64,000 nt of DNA from Metellina segmentata. Lineage: Eukaryota > Arthropoda > Arachnida > Araneae > Tetragnathidae. The stretch lies in assembly GCA_947359465.1 (NCBI GenBank), contig OX375872.1:130423453-130487452 (forward strand), in the 5' to 3' direction. The notes below the pieces were generated by a model. It saw nothing but the letters and a program-made list of their open reading frames with translations, ran no database searches and was not told the origin of the DNA. Within the stretch, counting starts at the first letter, position 1, and each line of letters starts with the position of its first letter. Shown in pieces: positions 34,720 through 45,424 of this stretch. The translations under genes were made by a program, and so were the position numbers.

Positions 34720-35990
34720 CTTATTTGTTGTTTTTTAGCATTGATTACTTTTAATTCAGTTCACATTCACCTATGTCTCTGAAAAGAGACATCTATTGCA
34801 ATGTAAAGCATTGAAGACGAAAAGTTCGGGTGTACCTATTACTTCCACTGGAGCTTTAATACAAAAACAAAAAAATCCAGAATTCTGAATATTATTAATC
34901 TCTTCTATGGTCCAGGTAAGGTACATCCTTCCTCAAAATATTATCTACTCTGACTTTATTTATTTTTACTCTTATTTTACTTTGCAGTCTTCAGCAGTGG
35001 TTACTTTTAATTTAATTCTCCTTCTCCAATATCGCTCAATAAAGAGCAGTAAAGACGAAAAGTTATGGTACCGATTACTAGTGCAACAGCTTTACTAGTA
35101 CAAAAGCGGAAGAGACAGATCACGCCTTCTGAATATCCCCTCCCCCGAGTACTTTCTTCCTGAAGCTTCTCCTCTCCCTTTACTTATTTTCACTCTCATT
35201 TTACTTATTTTCACTCTCATTTTACTTATTTATTATTGTTCTCAGCGTTAGTTACGTTTACTTTAATTCATATATTCGCCTCTGTTACTGAGATGAGACA
35301 TCTATTGTAATGGAAAACATTGAAGCCAAAATTTTTCACGGTAGAAACACCCCTGTACTTATTTTTCCTCTTATTGTACTTATTTTTCCTGCTGTACTTA
35401 TTTTTCCTCCTATTGTACTTATTTTTCCTGCTGTTCTTATTTTTTCTCTTCTTTACTTATTTTTCTCTTGCTTTTACTTATTTCTTGTTGTTTTCACAAC
35501 AGTGGTTACTTTTACTTCAATTCGCATTCGCCTGTTCCGCTGAAAAGGGATGTTTATTGCAATGAAAAGCATTAAAGGCAAAAGGATCTGTTGTACCCAT
35601 TTATTTTTGAGGGAGCTTTAACATTTCCTTCCTCGAAATACCCTCTACTCTTAATTTACTTATTTTTGCTCTTAATTTACTTATTTTTACTCTTAATTTA
35701 CTTATTTTTTGCGCTTAATTTAGTTATTTTTACTCTTAATTTACTTATTTTTGCTCTTACTATATTGCTGTCTTCAGTAGTGTGATACTTTTACTTGAAT
35801 TCTCACTCCCCAAAATTGCTAAAAAAGACATGTATAGCATTGAAAAGAGTTGAAGACAAAATATTCTTGTACTGATTATTAGTGCAGCAGCTTTACGAGT
35901 ACAAAAGCAGAGATCCCGCATCCTGATTATTTCCTCCCCAGGTACTTTCTTCCCGGTGAAATACCTTCGCCTCTTACTTTACTTATTTTT
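34720..35990. repeat. ~260-bp diverged satellite with pyrimidine minisatellites
   Basis: Blocks carrying 'cagtggttacttttaattcaattc.cattcgcct', 'tgaaaagagacatctattgcaatg.aaagcattgaagacgaaaag' and 'accgattactagtgcaacagctttac.agtacaaaagc' recur near 34740, 34985, 35245, 35505 and 35780. Between them are short arrays of TACTTATTTTTCCTGCTG (about 35355-35470) and TTAATTTACTTATTTTTGCTC (about 35650-35760). The Leu/Phe-rich open frames here are repeat artefacts. Confidence 0.8.
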
Positions 35991-36600
35991 TCACTCTTCA
36001 AACTTCCCAAGCAGCGGGGACGCGGGGAAAAAATGTTTTAATTTATGGAAGAAGAACGCATAAGTTTGGTGCACGAAAAAACCCTCCCAATTACACGAGA
36101 TTTAATGAGAAATTAGAGGCTTGAGATTGGATGCTAGGGGGCTGGGGGTGGGGATTAAATGGAATTTCCACGCCGGGGGTGGGTCCGCGGGCACATGCCC
36201 TCAGAGGGGGTCTAAAAGGTTATTCTTCAAAGCGCACCGGGGTAAGGTGAGAGGGGGTTGATTAATGACATTGCCGATTAATGCCATTGTGCCAGAATCC
36301 AAATTGTATTCGATGACTTTTTAGTTTCTCATTAATGGAGTGTGCATGAGTGCGTGCAAGCGTGCGTCCGTGTGCGAGTGCAAGAAAATGGTCATCAGGT
36401 TTCGTGTTAATAAGAGCATTAAGTAAGGCACCCATGCGATTTGGGGACGTTATTGCCGGAGATCATTAAAATTAAAAGCAGGAAAAAGGGGAGTAGGAAC
36501 AAATTAGGATTCTCTGGTTGGGAAGGAGACAGATAAGTCCGCGGTCTGCTCCAGTCCTTGGAAAATCGATAATTTGTCACCTCAGTTTTTGAGTTAAATG
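35991..36600. other. GC-richer island dense in ATTAAT cores
   Basis: Single-copy-looking sequence with purine-rich GC blocks (about 36135-36195) and clustered homeodomain-type cores: TTGATTAATGACATT near 36257, GATTAATGCCATT near 36273 and CTCATTAATGG near 36330. A CGTGCG-rich run follows near 36350-36380. No plausible exon. The clustering resembles developmental enhancers, as inference only. Confidence 0.35.
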
Positions 36601-36815
36601 ACTCTACTCTAGTAATACCAATTAACTATGGGGGATGAAGCAACATTCATTTAAATTGTGCGATTTCCTCCTGAGTGTTTTTTGCGCGCTTCTATCACAA
36701 TTAGACATTTTTCCGTTTGGTAATCCCCGGCAAAAAGAACATGGTGAAAAGTTTCTTTTCCTCTGGAACACCGGTTCCTTTTTTTAACTTTGTAAAAGAC
36801 TCGAAATCATTTGTT
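36601..36815. other. No gene recognised
   Basis: Flank of the 256-bp array with no visible feature. Confidence 0.4.
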
Positions 36816-38607
36816 CTCCATTTTTGTTGGAAGAGGTGTTAGGTTAAATTTAAAAACATGGTAATTGCCGATTCTGTTATTGGTGGGGAGCTTATGGATA
36901 TTAATCCGTGGTTAAAGATGATAAAAATGTTAAATTTCCTACAAAAACATTGTTGCGATTTGTTTACATGTCGTTACCACCACACCAAAGGCATCAATCT
37001 GCATTTTAACGATTTTCACCTAACTGCATTTTTCAAGTCACCATTTCATGTTTTATACAAAGACATAAAATGACTACCTCTCTCCATTTTTGTTGGAGGA
37101 GGTGTTAGGTTAAATTTAAAAACCTGGTAACTTCCAATTACTCTATTGGTGTGGAGCTTATGGATATTAAACCATGGTTTAAGGTGATAAAAATCTTAAA
37201 TTTACTACTAAAAACATTTTTGCGATTTGTTTACATATCGTTACCACCACGCCAAAGGCACCAATCTGCATTTTGGATATTTTTGAATTCACGTCACCAT
37301 CTCATGTTTTATACAGTGACATAAAATGACTACCTCTCTCCATTTTTGTTGGAGGAGGTGTTAGGTTAAATTTAAAAACCTGGTAACTTCCAATTCCTCT
37401 ATTGGTGTGGAGCTTATGGATATTAAACCATGGTTTAAGGTGATAAAAATCTTAAATTTACTACTAGAAACATTGTTGCGATTTGTTTACATATCGTTAC
37501 CACCATGTCAAAGGCACCAATCTGCATTTTGGATATTTTTGAATTCACGTCACCATCTCATGTTTTATACAGTGACATAAAATGACTACCTCTCTCCATT
37601 TTTGTTGGAGGAGGTGTTAGGTTAAATTTAAAAACCTGGTAACTTCCAATTCCTCTATTGGTGTGGAGCTTATGGATATTAAACCATGGTTTAAGGTGAT
37701 AAAAATCTTAAATTTACTACTAAAAACATTTTTGCGATTTGTTTACATATCGTTACCACCACGCCAAAGGCACCAATCTGCATTTTGGATATTTTTGAAT
37801 TCACGTCACCATCTCATGTTTTATACAGTGACATAAAATGACTACCTCTCTCCATTTTTGTTGGAGGAGGTGTTAGGTTAAATTTAAAAACCTGGTAACT
37901 TCCAATTCCTCTATTGGTGTGGAGCTTTTGGATATTAAACCATGATTTAAGGTGATAAAAATCTTAAATTTCCTACTAGAAACATTGTTGCGATTTGTTT
38001 ACATATCGTTACCACCATGTCAAAGGCACCAATCTGCATTTTGGATATTTTTGAATTCACGTCACCATCTCATGTTTTATACAGTGACATAAAATGACTA
38101 CCTCTCTCCATTTTTGTTGGAGGAGGTGTTAGGTTAAATTTAAAAACCTGGTAACTTCCAATTCCTCTATTGGTGTGGAGCTTTTGGATATTAAACCATG
38201 ATTTAAGGTGATAAAAATCTTAAATTTCCTACTAGAAACATTGTTGCGATTTGTTTACATATCGTTACCACCATGTCAAAGGCACCAATCTGCATTTTGG
38301 ATATTTTTGAATTCACGTCACCATCTCATGTTTTATACAGTGACATAAAATGACTACCTCTCTCCATTTTTGTTGGAGGAGGTGTTAGGTTAAATTTAAA
38401 AACCTGGTAACTTCCAATTCCTCTATTGGTGTGGAGCTTTTGGATATTAAACCATGATTTAAGGTGATAAAAATCTTAAATTTCCTACTAGAAACATTGT
38501 TGCGATTTGTTTACATATCGTTACCACCATGTCAAAGGCACCAAACTGCATTTTGGATATTTTTGAATAACTGCATTATTCAAATCACCATTTCATGTTT
38601 TATGCTT
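36816..38607. repeat. 256-bp satellite, seven units
   Basis: GACTACCTCTCTCCATTTTT occurs at 37072, 37328, 37584, 37840, 38096 and 38352, exactly 256 bp apart. A first unit from 36816 is 266 bp to the next homologous point. Units at 37840 and 38096 are identical; 38352 differs by one base before its end. 37072 and 37584 differ by one base. 37328 is a mosaic of the two types. The outer edges of the first and last units keep a 'taactgcattnttcaa.tcaccatttc' segment that all internal junctions lack. No coding frame; the 71-codon frame in unit 1 is spurious. Confidence 0.97.
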
Positions 38608-38939
38608 TGAGAAAGCCACAAATCGCCTTGATTCTTAGTAGAAATGTCAATTTTCAGGAGAAAACAATATCTGAGTCTTAAAGAGGTTTTTCCCGAAGGA
38701 TCAAAACTTTGAACGCGTTTTTCTAGATAAGTCAATTTTGCAGATTGATACCTTGGCGTGATGGTACGATATTATGGAAAATAATTTAAGCACCTCTGTG
38801 TGTGACGGTCTAACACGTGTATATCCGTCCTTCCCTCAATGGCATCTAACAAATTTTGATCTTCTTGACCTATGACCATCAGAATGTTTCCTGGGAATCT
38901 TTCAATAAATATATGCGACACCTTTTGGCTCCGATTGGT
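38608..38939. other. No gene recognised
   Basis: Flank of the array without a supported feature. Confidence 0.4.
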
Positions 38940-38978
38940 CGAATGTAACCCTTGCGCCATAAAACCCCAATCAAGTGG
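38940..38978 (+). mobile_element. SINE-B 3' tail fragment
   Basis: CGAATGTAACCCTTGCGCCA followed by 'taaaaccccaatcaa' is the SINE-B 3' end in plus orientation. Only about 38 bp remain, consistent with extreme 5' truncation. Confidence 0.65.
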
Positions 38979-39238
38979 TTATTTAAATATTATGTGGTTA
39001 TTCTATTCCAATTTAACACTACTACTTATGTTATAGCGGTTACATTTATTCGTATACCTCTGAGAAAAGGGGAATGTTCATATCCAGCATTTATTCTTAT
39101 AGAGCATAGTAATAATGGTCCTCTCTAACTAACTTTACATAAATGTTATATTAGCGTACACACACACAAGAGCAGTTAATATTACTCTATATTAACATAA
39201 AAGAGCAGTTAATATCGCTACTATATTATAAAAGGAAG
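38979..39238. other. No gene; short repeats
   Basis: The word AAGAGCAGTTAATAT occurs twice (about 39170 and 39203). Nothing else is recognised. Confidence 0.4.
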
Positions 39239-40110
39239 TGTTCGTCTGTGTATCTCCCTCTCTCTGTCTCTCTGTGATGAGTGTCCTGACGAATATATGG
39301 CACATACAATAATGAGACTTGGCACACAGGTAGTCCGAATTTTTTGCAATTTTTCTATTGCGCCCGAATTTTAAAATTTAATCTAAAACATTTAAAAATT
39401 AATTTATTGGAATTTAATTATTATTGCTCTCCTTAGAATGGCAACAGTATAAAGATATCACAGATTCTAAATTTATTTTTACCGTTTCCGTTTTATTTTG
39501 CGAGAAACGATTTCAGCGGACGAACAAAACAAATAAATTTTAACTGGAGTTATGTAGTTCTTTTTCTATCTCCTAGATCGTTAAAGATAGAGTAAAAACA
39601 TCAACGAATTTTAAATCTGCGGAAAATTTTACAGTGGATCGTAACCTGAAAATATCATTTTCTTTAAATAAATAATTTTTAAACTGTAACTTTTATATGT
39701 TTTTCATACGAATATGACCTTCGCTATAGAGAGATAACAGATTCCATTTCCTGCTTTTTAAGTTGTAACTTTCTTATTTTTGCAATACGAATATGAGCGC
39801 ATTAGGCAGTGACGTCACGACTTTTATGTTCTTCAGTGTTTTTTTTCTATCTCAGCGATCGTTAAAGATCGAATAAAAATTTCAACGGATTTGAAATCTG
39901 CGGAAAACTTTACATTAGATCGATACGTAATATATTTGATTTACTTTAAAAAAATAAATTTTCAATTGAATAATTTTGATATTTTCGTTAGAGATTGTGA
40001 CGTTTATCGTCACGCCTATTGAATCTGCTCGCAATTAAAAGGGAATGCGTATAAATCACCGGGTAGGCGAGCGTTAGCGAACAGTGGCGATTGGATCTAC
40101 GTTGCCCATG
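39239..40110 (+). repeat. Candidate non-autonomous element with dispersed blocks
   Basis: It starts with AAGGAAGTGTTCGTCTGTGT and a TCTCTG-rich run to about 39275, then 'gacttggcacacaggtagtccg'. Two copies of the dispersed block 'tcaacgga.tt.aaatctgcggaaaa' lie at about 39590-39710 and 39855-39990. The GC rises sharply after 40020 ('caccgggtaggcgagcgttagcgaacagtgg'). No open frame and no matched ends were found, so class is unresolved. Confidence 0.45.
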
Positions 40111-40277
40111 GTGTTGCGAGCAGTAGTCTCACCTGACCCCACTACAAGAACTGTCACAGGGACGTCATGCTAGCCGCGCAGTGGCTAGTTACTCTAGATT
40201 GATATACAAGAGCAGTTTCGGTTCAACTTGTATTACACACTATTGCATTATTTCTATACGAAATTACCCCTCCAAGT

Positions 40278-40590
40278 GCGGCTGCTGTAACCCAGTTGGA
40301 AGATGCTGGGCCCAATGCATTAGCAACCGGAAGAAGATTAAAAGTTCGAATCCAAGCAAAGACCGTCGTGTAACAAGGGGGCTGGTGCACCTTAAATCTG
40401 TCGTGGTCTCAAATGTCCTAACGTTGGCTAGGTGTGTTGTGGAAGTTTGAAGTGGTGCGATGCATGCTCAGGCGTGAAATTGTCATCTCGACCTTGGTTC
40501 AAAATTGCGTGATGTTGTCTCCGATCTTTCTCTTTGGGTTTGAACCCGAACCTCCACCAGTAGTCCGCTGTGTGGCTCCACGATGCCTAC
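40278..40590 (+). mobile_element. SINE-A, nearly full-length
   Basis: Head: 'gttggaagatgctgggcccaatgcattagcaaccgg' and box B-like AAGTTCGAATCC. Body: 'aaagaccgtcgtgtaacaagggggctggtgcaccttaaatctgtcgtgg', 'caaatgtcctaacgttgg', 'ccttggttcaaaattgcgtgatgttgtc', 'gatctttctctttgggtttgaaccc'. It ends 'tgtgtggctccacgatgcctaccc', missing the usual 'cgttaatt' step before the TACC tail. Confidence 0.9.
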
Positions 40591-40969
40591 CCATCAACGC
40601 TATTCGGAAATATAATAACCCTCAGAGGGTTAAGCGTTATAATTCGAGTCTTAGGTACTCTGATGACCTTATAATTCCTAAATGCTGCCTGAAGAAAAAT
40701 AGAAATTATCCTCAAAGCAATAAAAAGGTATTTTAAAAGTAAATAAATGCCCCTAAATGTTAAAAAAATTCCGACAAATAGTTTGTACAGTACAACAGAA
40801 TCTACACAAAGGTTTATTTTCAAGTAAAATAACAGTAGAATATTTCTAAAGGTTGAAATAGATTATTTTATCCAATGCCTTTGATTATTTTTAGGTTGTG
40901 GAGTAAAATAAATACTTCAAAATTCGGAAATCTTGTGATGTTCTCAGAGGGTTTAACTATTATTTATAA
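40591..40969. other. No gene recognised
   Basis: AT-rich. Contains the 17-bp palindrome TAACCCTCAGAGGGTTA near 40616-40632, noted separately. Confidence 0.4.
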
Positions 40970-41465
40970 AAAAATTTTAAATTTTTTTTCTGGCACTTAA
41001 CCTTGAAAGGGGTTATACGCATAAGTTCGACCTCCAAACCATATTCTTCTCTGCATAATTTCTAACGAATTTTGACTTCCTTGGCCAGTATAATCTTTCG
41101 AAGAAATTATATTCTAATTAAAAGACGAATATAATATTCCAAAGAATTTTTTAATCTAATTAAAGGACTAATAGAACATTTCCATTTGATTCTATTCAAC
41201 AGAACGTTCCATATTTTAACCAATCTTTTTAAAGGATTCTATTTTAAAGGAATGAAGTAGTCCCAAAAAGGAGAAAAAGTTCACACGCATATTCTTGTTG
41301 CAATTTGCAGTCTCCCCGGCATGAATTCTAACCAATTTCTATCTTCAAAGTATTCTATTCCAAGACTAGGACCAATTAATCGCTCCAAAAAATTATATTC
41401 CAAGAAAAGGACCAATGAATCGTTGCAAAGCATTCTATTCCAAGAATAGGAACAATAAATATAAC
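40970..41465 (+). repeat. Dispersed ~40-bp 'rattctattccaagaa' repeat
   Basis: Head 'cttaaccttgaaaggggttatacgcataag', then repeated GGATTCTATTCCAAGGA-type units with 'ggaccaataaatcgttcc' spacers (about 41090-41465), each roughly 40-60 bp. The same head and units occur at 62490-62960 (plus) and, reversed, at 48420-48600 and 54350-54900. Confidence 0.75.
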
Positions 41466-41913
41466 AATAGGATGAATATATATAGAAACTATGCTTATAA
41501 TTTTATAGTAATGTTATAGACATTTCAATTCATAAGTTTCCTTATAGCTATATGTTTTATCAAATTACAATTGAATCAATTTGATAATAAGGAAATATTC
41601 GTAGTACAGTTTCCTTAATTTGCCCCCAAAAAAGTTTGAAGATATAGGAACGTTCAAAAATATTTTCCTTCAGAAACTCCAACAAAAGAGAAGATCAATT
41701 ACCCATGCAGACAGTTCTTACGACCAGCAAACTCCGATAATACTTTTCGACACTTTAATACCGGCGATAGTTCCCTACAACTTTACTCTCATACGGCCCG
41801 CTGATTACTTAATATAGATAAAACTCAAAGGAAACAGTTAAAAAAATTAAATTATTTCATTTATTTTGTTTCAATGCTTAATCCTTTAATTCACTGAAAA
41901 CATGTGTTGATAC

Positions 41914-42594
41914 TAGGCCTGGGCGATGTATCGATACATCGTGAAAAACCGTTGTGAAGTCGACATCGTCACATCGGTTTCGCGATTTTCACGATGACGA
42001 TGTATCGTGATATTGCGGTTTTTCCCGTTGTCACGCAGCCAATCCCTTAGCACTAGGACTGGGCGATGTTTCGGTACATCGTGAGACACCCCGATGAATC
42101 GCGATGTGGATTGAGCGATCTACGCATGCGCGGTGTTAGACCGATATCTGCCTAAACCGGTATGGAAAGATATACGCTTGTGCCGTTTTTTTCTTACGAT
42201 GTCTGCTAAACCGATGTGGATTGAACGACGTACGCATGCGCGGTATTTAAACAGGTTTCTACCTAAACAGATATAGATCGGTGGTAAACCGATGTGAATT
42301 GCAAATTTGTACATGCGCGATATTGGAACCGATCTGTATAGCTATGAAGTTGAATATCGGCATTTTTTATTGTGACGTGATTGGTCATTAGCACACACGT
42401 GAAAACGAGCGATTTATCTTGTGATAAAATCGGTTTGCATTTACTGAATAGAATCTTTTACGTTTAGCAATCCATTTACATCCAAACGAGATTTTTAAAT
42501 TTTGCAACGTTATATAGTATGATATCCGAAACAGCCTTAACTTGAGACCAATGCAATCGTATCACACACATTATACACGTACATCACACACGTA
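41914..42594 (+). mobile_element. hAT-like insertion
   Basis: It interrupts one satellite unit and is flanked by TGATAC on both sides (41908-41913 and 42595-42600); GTTGATAC against TATGATAC would be an imperfect 8-bp duplication. The left end TAGGCCTGGGCGATGTATCG resembles termini of hAT elements as I remember them. The same end recurs directly at 42056. The interior has short palindromes (ATCGATACATCGTG) and repeated TACGCATGCGCGGT. A matching inverted right end is not visible, so the class is tentative. Confidence 0.6.
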
Positions 42595-43177
42595 TGATAC
42601 ACATTAAAAAAATATTTTTCTTGAGAAACTCCAACAAAAGAGAAGAATTACCCATGCAGACAGTTTTTACGACCAGCAAACTCCTATAATACTTTTCGAC
42701 ACTTTAATACCGGCGATTGTTGCCTACAACTTTACTCTCATACGACCCGATTATTAATTAATATAGATAGAACTCTAATGAAACGGCTATAAAAATTAAA
42801 TTACTTCATTTATTTTGTTGAAATACCTAATTCTTTAATTCACCGAAAACTTTTGTAGACACACATTCGAAAATATTTTCCGTGAGAAACTACAATAAAA
42901 TAGCCTATCAATAACGCTCACACTGTTGTGATGACCATTAAACTCCGATAAAACTTTTTAAAGCCGCCGATTTCCATTCGCTACAACTTTATTTGTATGC
43001 GGCTCTGTGATTACATAGTACATATAGACCATGGCATCGATATAAGCAATTATAGTAAATAATTTCCTATTTTGAAACGACTACTACTATTGCTTTTTTT
43101 CTTCTATTTTTCTATTTTAATTTTTTACTATTGCTACTTAATACTTTTCATGCGCAGTTCAGTCTCCTTACTTACCC

Positions 43178-43612
43178 GGAAACCCCGGACTTACTTTTCA
43201 ATAAGATAATGCCCGACCGCCCACGGCACGTGTTGCTATGAATTGTCTTCAAGCTTTCCCAACGCTTCCTTGGGCAGCTAGGTCTCCTGATCTCTCTCCC
43301 ATAGACCACTTTTGGGACGTTATTGGAAGCCGATTGCAACCTCCCCGGAATGTTAACCATTTAACCCGACAGTTGGAGACAATTTGGCAAGAAACTTCAC
43401 ATTGCATCATCCGGGAACTTTTTCAGTCTATCCAATGCCGGGTGACAGCTTGCATCCATGCTAGAGGTGGACCAACGCCTTATTGACTTCCTCCTTTTGT
43501 AACGGTCAAACAACGGTCGTTTGTTTTTCTATGTATGTTCTCCACATCCAGGCAATTTTTATCGCAATCGGACAACTTCTTCTTGGTGCGTCAATTTTTT
43601 TGTTACAGAATG
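43178..43612 (+). mobile_element. Tc1-like element, 3' fragment
   Basis: The 3' part of the subfamily whose 5' part lies at 23447-24519. It ends in GCGTCAATTTTTTTGTTACA followed by GAATG and a TA (43613-43614), matching the inverted terminus at 24519. The satellite resumes right after it with CATTCGAAAA. The left break is inside the transposase gene. Confidence 0.88.
43180..43486 (+). pseudogene. Tc1 transposase C-terminal remnant
   Basis: Reads PGLTFQ-stop-DNARPPTARVAMNCLQAFP and continues as SPDLSPIDHFWDVIGSRLQP to ARGGPTPY and a stop. The second catalytic Asp is present. The DD34E glutamate is Asp (SPIDHFW). A TAA replaces the Gln before the second Asp. Everything upstream is missing. Confidence 0.9.
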
Positions 43613-44470
43613 TACATTCGAAAAGGTTCTATAATCCCTTCAATATATCAATATTCCCTTCCCACTGTCTTTACGATTATTATACTTCGATAAACCTTTT
43701 TGACACAGGTGACTTCAGCTCTCTAAAACTTTATTCCCATACGGCTTGACGATACATAATTCAGATGGACCATGCCTGAAGTTGAACGATTCCAAAGAAA
43801 ACATAGAAACTAATAATTTCCTACTTGGAAACTAGATTTTTACTATCGCTTCTTAAATCCTATTCATACGTAGTTCGATTTCCTTAATTCATCAAAAACA
43901 TCTACAGATTTACATTCGGAAATTCTTTCCTTCAGAAACTGCAACAAAACACCGATCAATTACCACCTCCCACTGTTTTCACGACCCGTAAACTCCGATA
44001 AAACTTTTCGACACTTTAATACCGGCGACCTGTGTTCACTACTACATTACCTTCATACGGCTCGCCGATTACATAATACAGATTGACCATGGAATAAGTT
44101 GAACCGATATAAACATTTAAAATAACTAATTTCTTATTTTGTAACGAGTTTTTTACAATCACCACTTAAATCCTTTTCATGCGCAGTTCAGTCTCCTTAA
44201 TTCACCAAAAAGACCTACAGATTTACATTAGGAAATCCTTTCCTTCAGAAACTGCAACAAAACACCGATCAATTACCCCCTCCCACTGTTTTTACGACCC
44301 GTAAACTCCGATAAAACTTTTCGACACTTTAATACCGGCGACTTGTGTTCGCTACAACTTCGCCCTCCCACGGCTCGCCGATTACTTAATCCAGGTAGAC
44401 CATGGCAGATGTTGCAAATACGAGTCCGAGGAAACCGATAGCTTTCGATTACAGCAGTCAGTGAGCGAAG

Positions 44471-45420
44471 AAAAGAAAAATCTTTCTTCATTAACTATTT
44501 TTATCGCTTTTCCTGAGAAATCCATCGACTTCTTTAAGTTAATTACCGCACAGCCTTGCCCAGAATGTCGAAAAAGTTGATAGAGATATCTCTCATCTCT
44601 GCTGCAGGGACGGATCTAAATCTCATTAACGTCCATAGCCCACCAACGCGCGATAATTCTCCCCTTTTTTTATGTATCCTCCTCCTCATTATATATCCAG
44701 CACATTTTTTCCCATTGTCCTCAACAAGGATTGTGCCTTGTCCTGTCAAGAGACTGGCATTTCTCTTTTGATTAGTCGATGGAGGATACTTGAGGACGCT
44801 GGCTGAAATAGTCTTACCACTACAATGTCGAAGCTTCTCAGAAGAGCTGTCCCTTTTGAAAACGGAGGCCCACACAACAATGCGGGGAATCAGGGTGCGA
44901 GAGCTCACGAAATTTAATTAGTGAGCCTAAAATCAATATTCCGCCAGAGTTCGGAGCTGCTACCTTGGCCGAGAGATTAATCATCCCGATGTGCGTTTGG
45001 ATGCGAACACGATTAAAGGCAGGCCTTTCGAATAAACTAGTTACTCCTCTAATCCAGAAGACTTGCCAACTCTGTTGCAGTGATGAGATTCTCGGGCTGG
45101 CTGCTCCAAGGGGGCTCGCAGTCCCACCCCCTCCTTTTTTTTGCCGCTTCCCTCTTTTAAATGTCCGTTGGCGAGCACTTGACGAGGAAGTTAATGAGAT
45201 TCCTTCCGTTCATTAAAGCCGCGGGTTTAAAAATGAACCAATCATGAGGTTGTAACACGATGTCGGCCGATTTGAACCGTGGGTGGAACAGGATCGGGGT
45301 TCGATGGATCAAAGGCTCTTGCCACCCGTAGGGATCGTTAATGCCCATCATTAACATCAATCCCCCTTTCATATGATGTATTAATTTCTTCATATTTGTA
45401 TTTGGAACACGCGTCTGAGT
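44471..45420. other. GC-richer low-repeat island
   Basis: Long single-copy-looking stretch with homeodomain-type cores (TTTAATTAGTG near 44913, GATTAATCATCC near 44976, GTTAATGCCCATCATTAAC near 45339). Frames of 71-121 codons on both strands show no domain. It is bounded on both sides by satellites. One of the better regulatory candidates in the window. Confidence 0.35.
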
Positions 45421-45424
45421 AAAT

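Larger units (their letters stand above)
41620..44470. repeat. ~260-310 bp satellite, interrupted twice
   Basis: The phrase TTCAGAAACTNCAACAAAA marks units near 41671, 42623, 42884, 43933 and 44246. Units share 'ttacccatgcagacagttnttacgacc', 'aaactccgataaaacttttcgacactttaataccggcga', 'ctacaactttactctcatacgg' and 'ttcatgcgcagttcagtctccttaattca'. A 681-bp insertion (41914-42594) and a Tc1 fragment (43178-43612) split it. Both interruptions fall at or near the same part of the unit. Confidence 0.85.

Noticed and set aside
35310..35785. Leu/Phe-rich frames resembling membrane proteins
   Set aside because: They translate the 'tacttatttttcc' pyrimidine minisatellite in two frames at once.
37072..38352. 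CRISPR-like regular array
   Set aside because: The whole 256-bp unit is repeated with no unique spacers, and the genome is eukaryotic.
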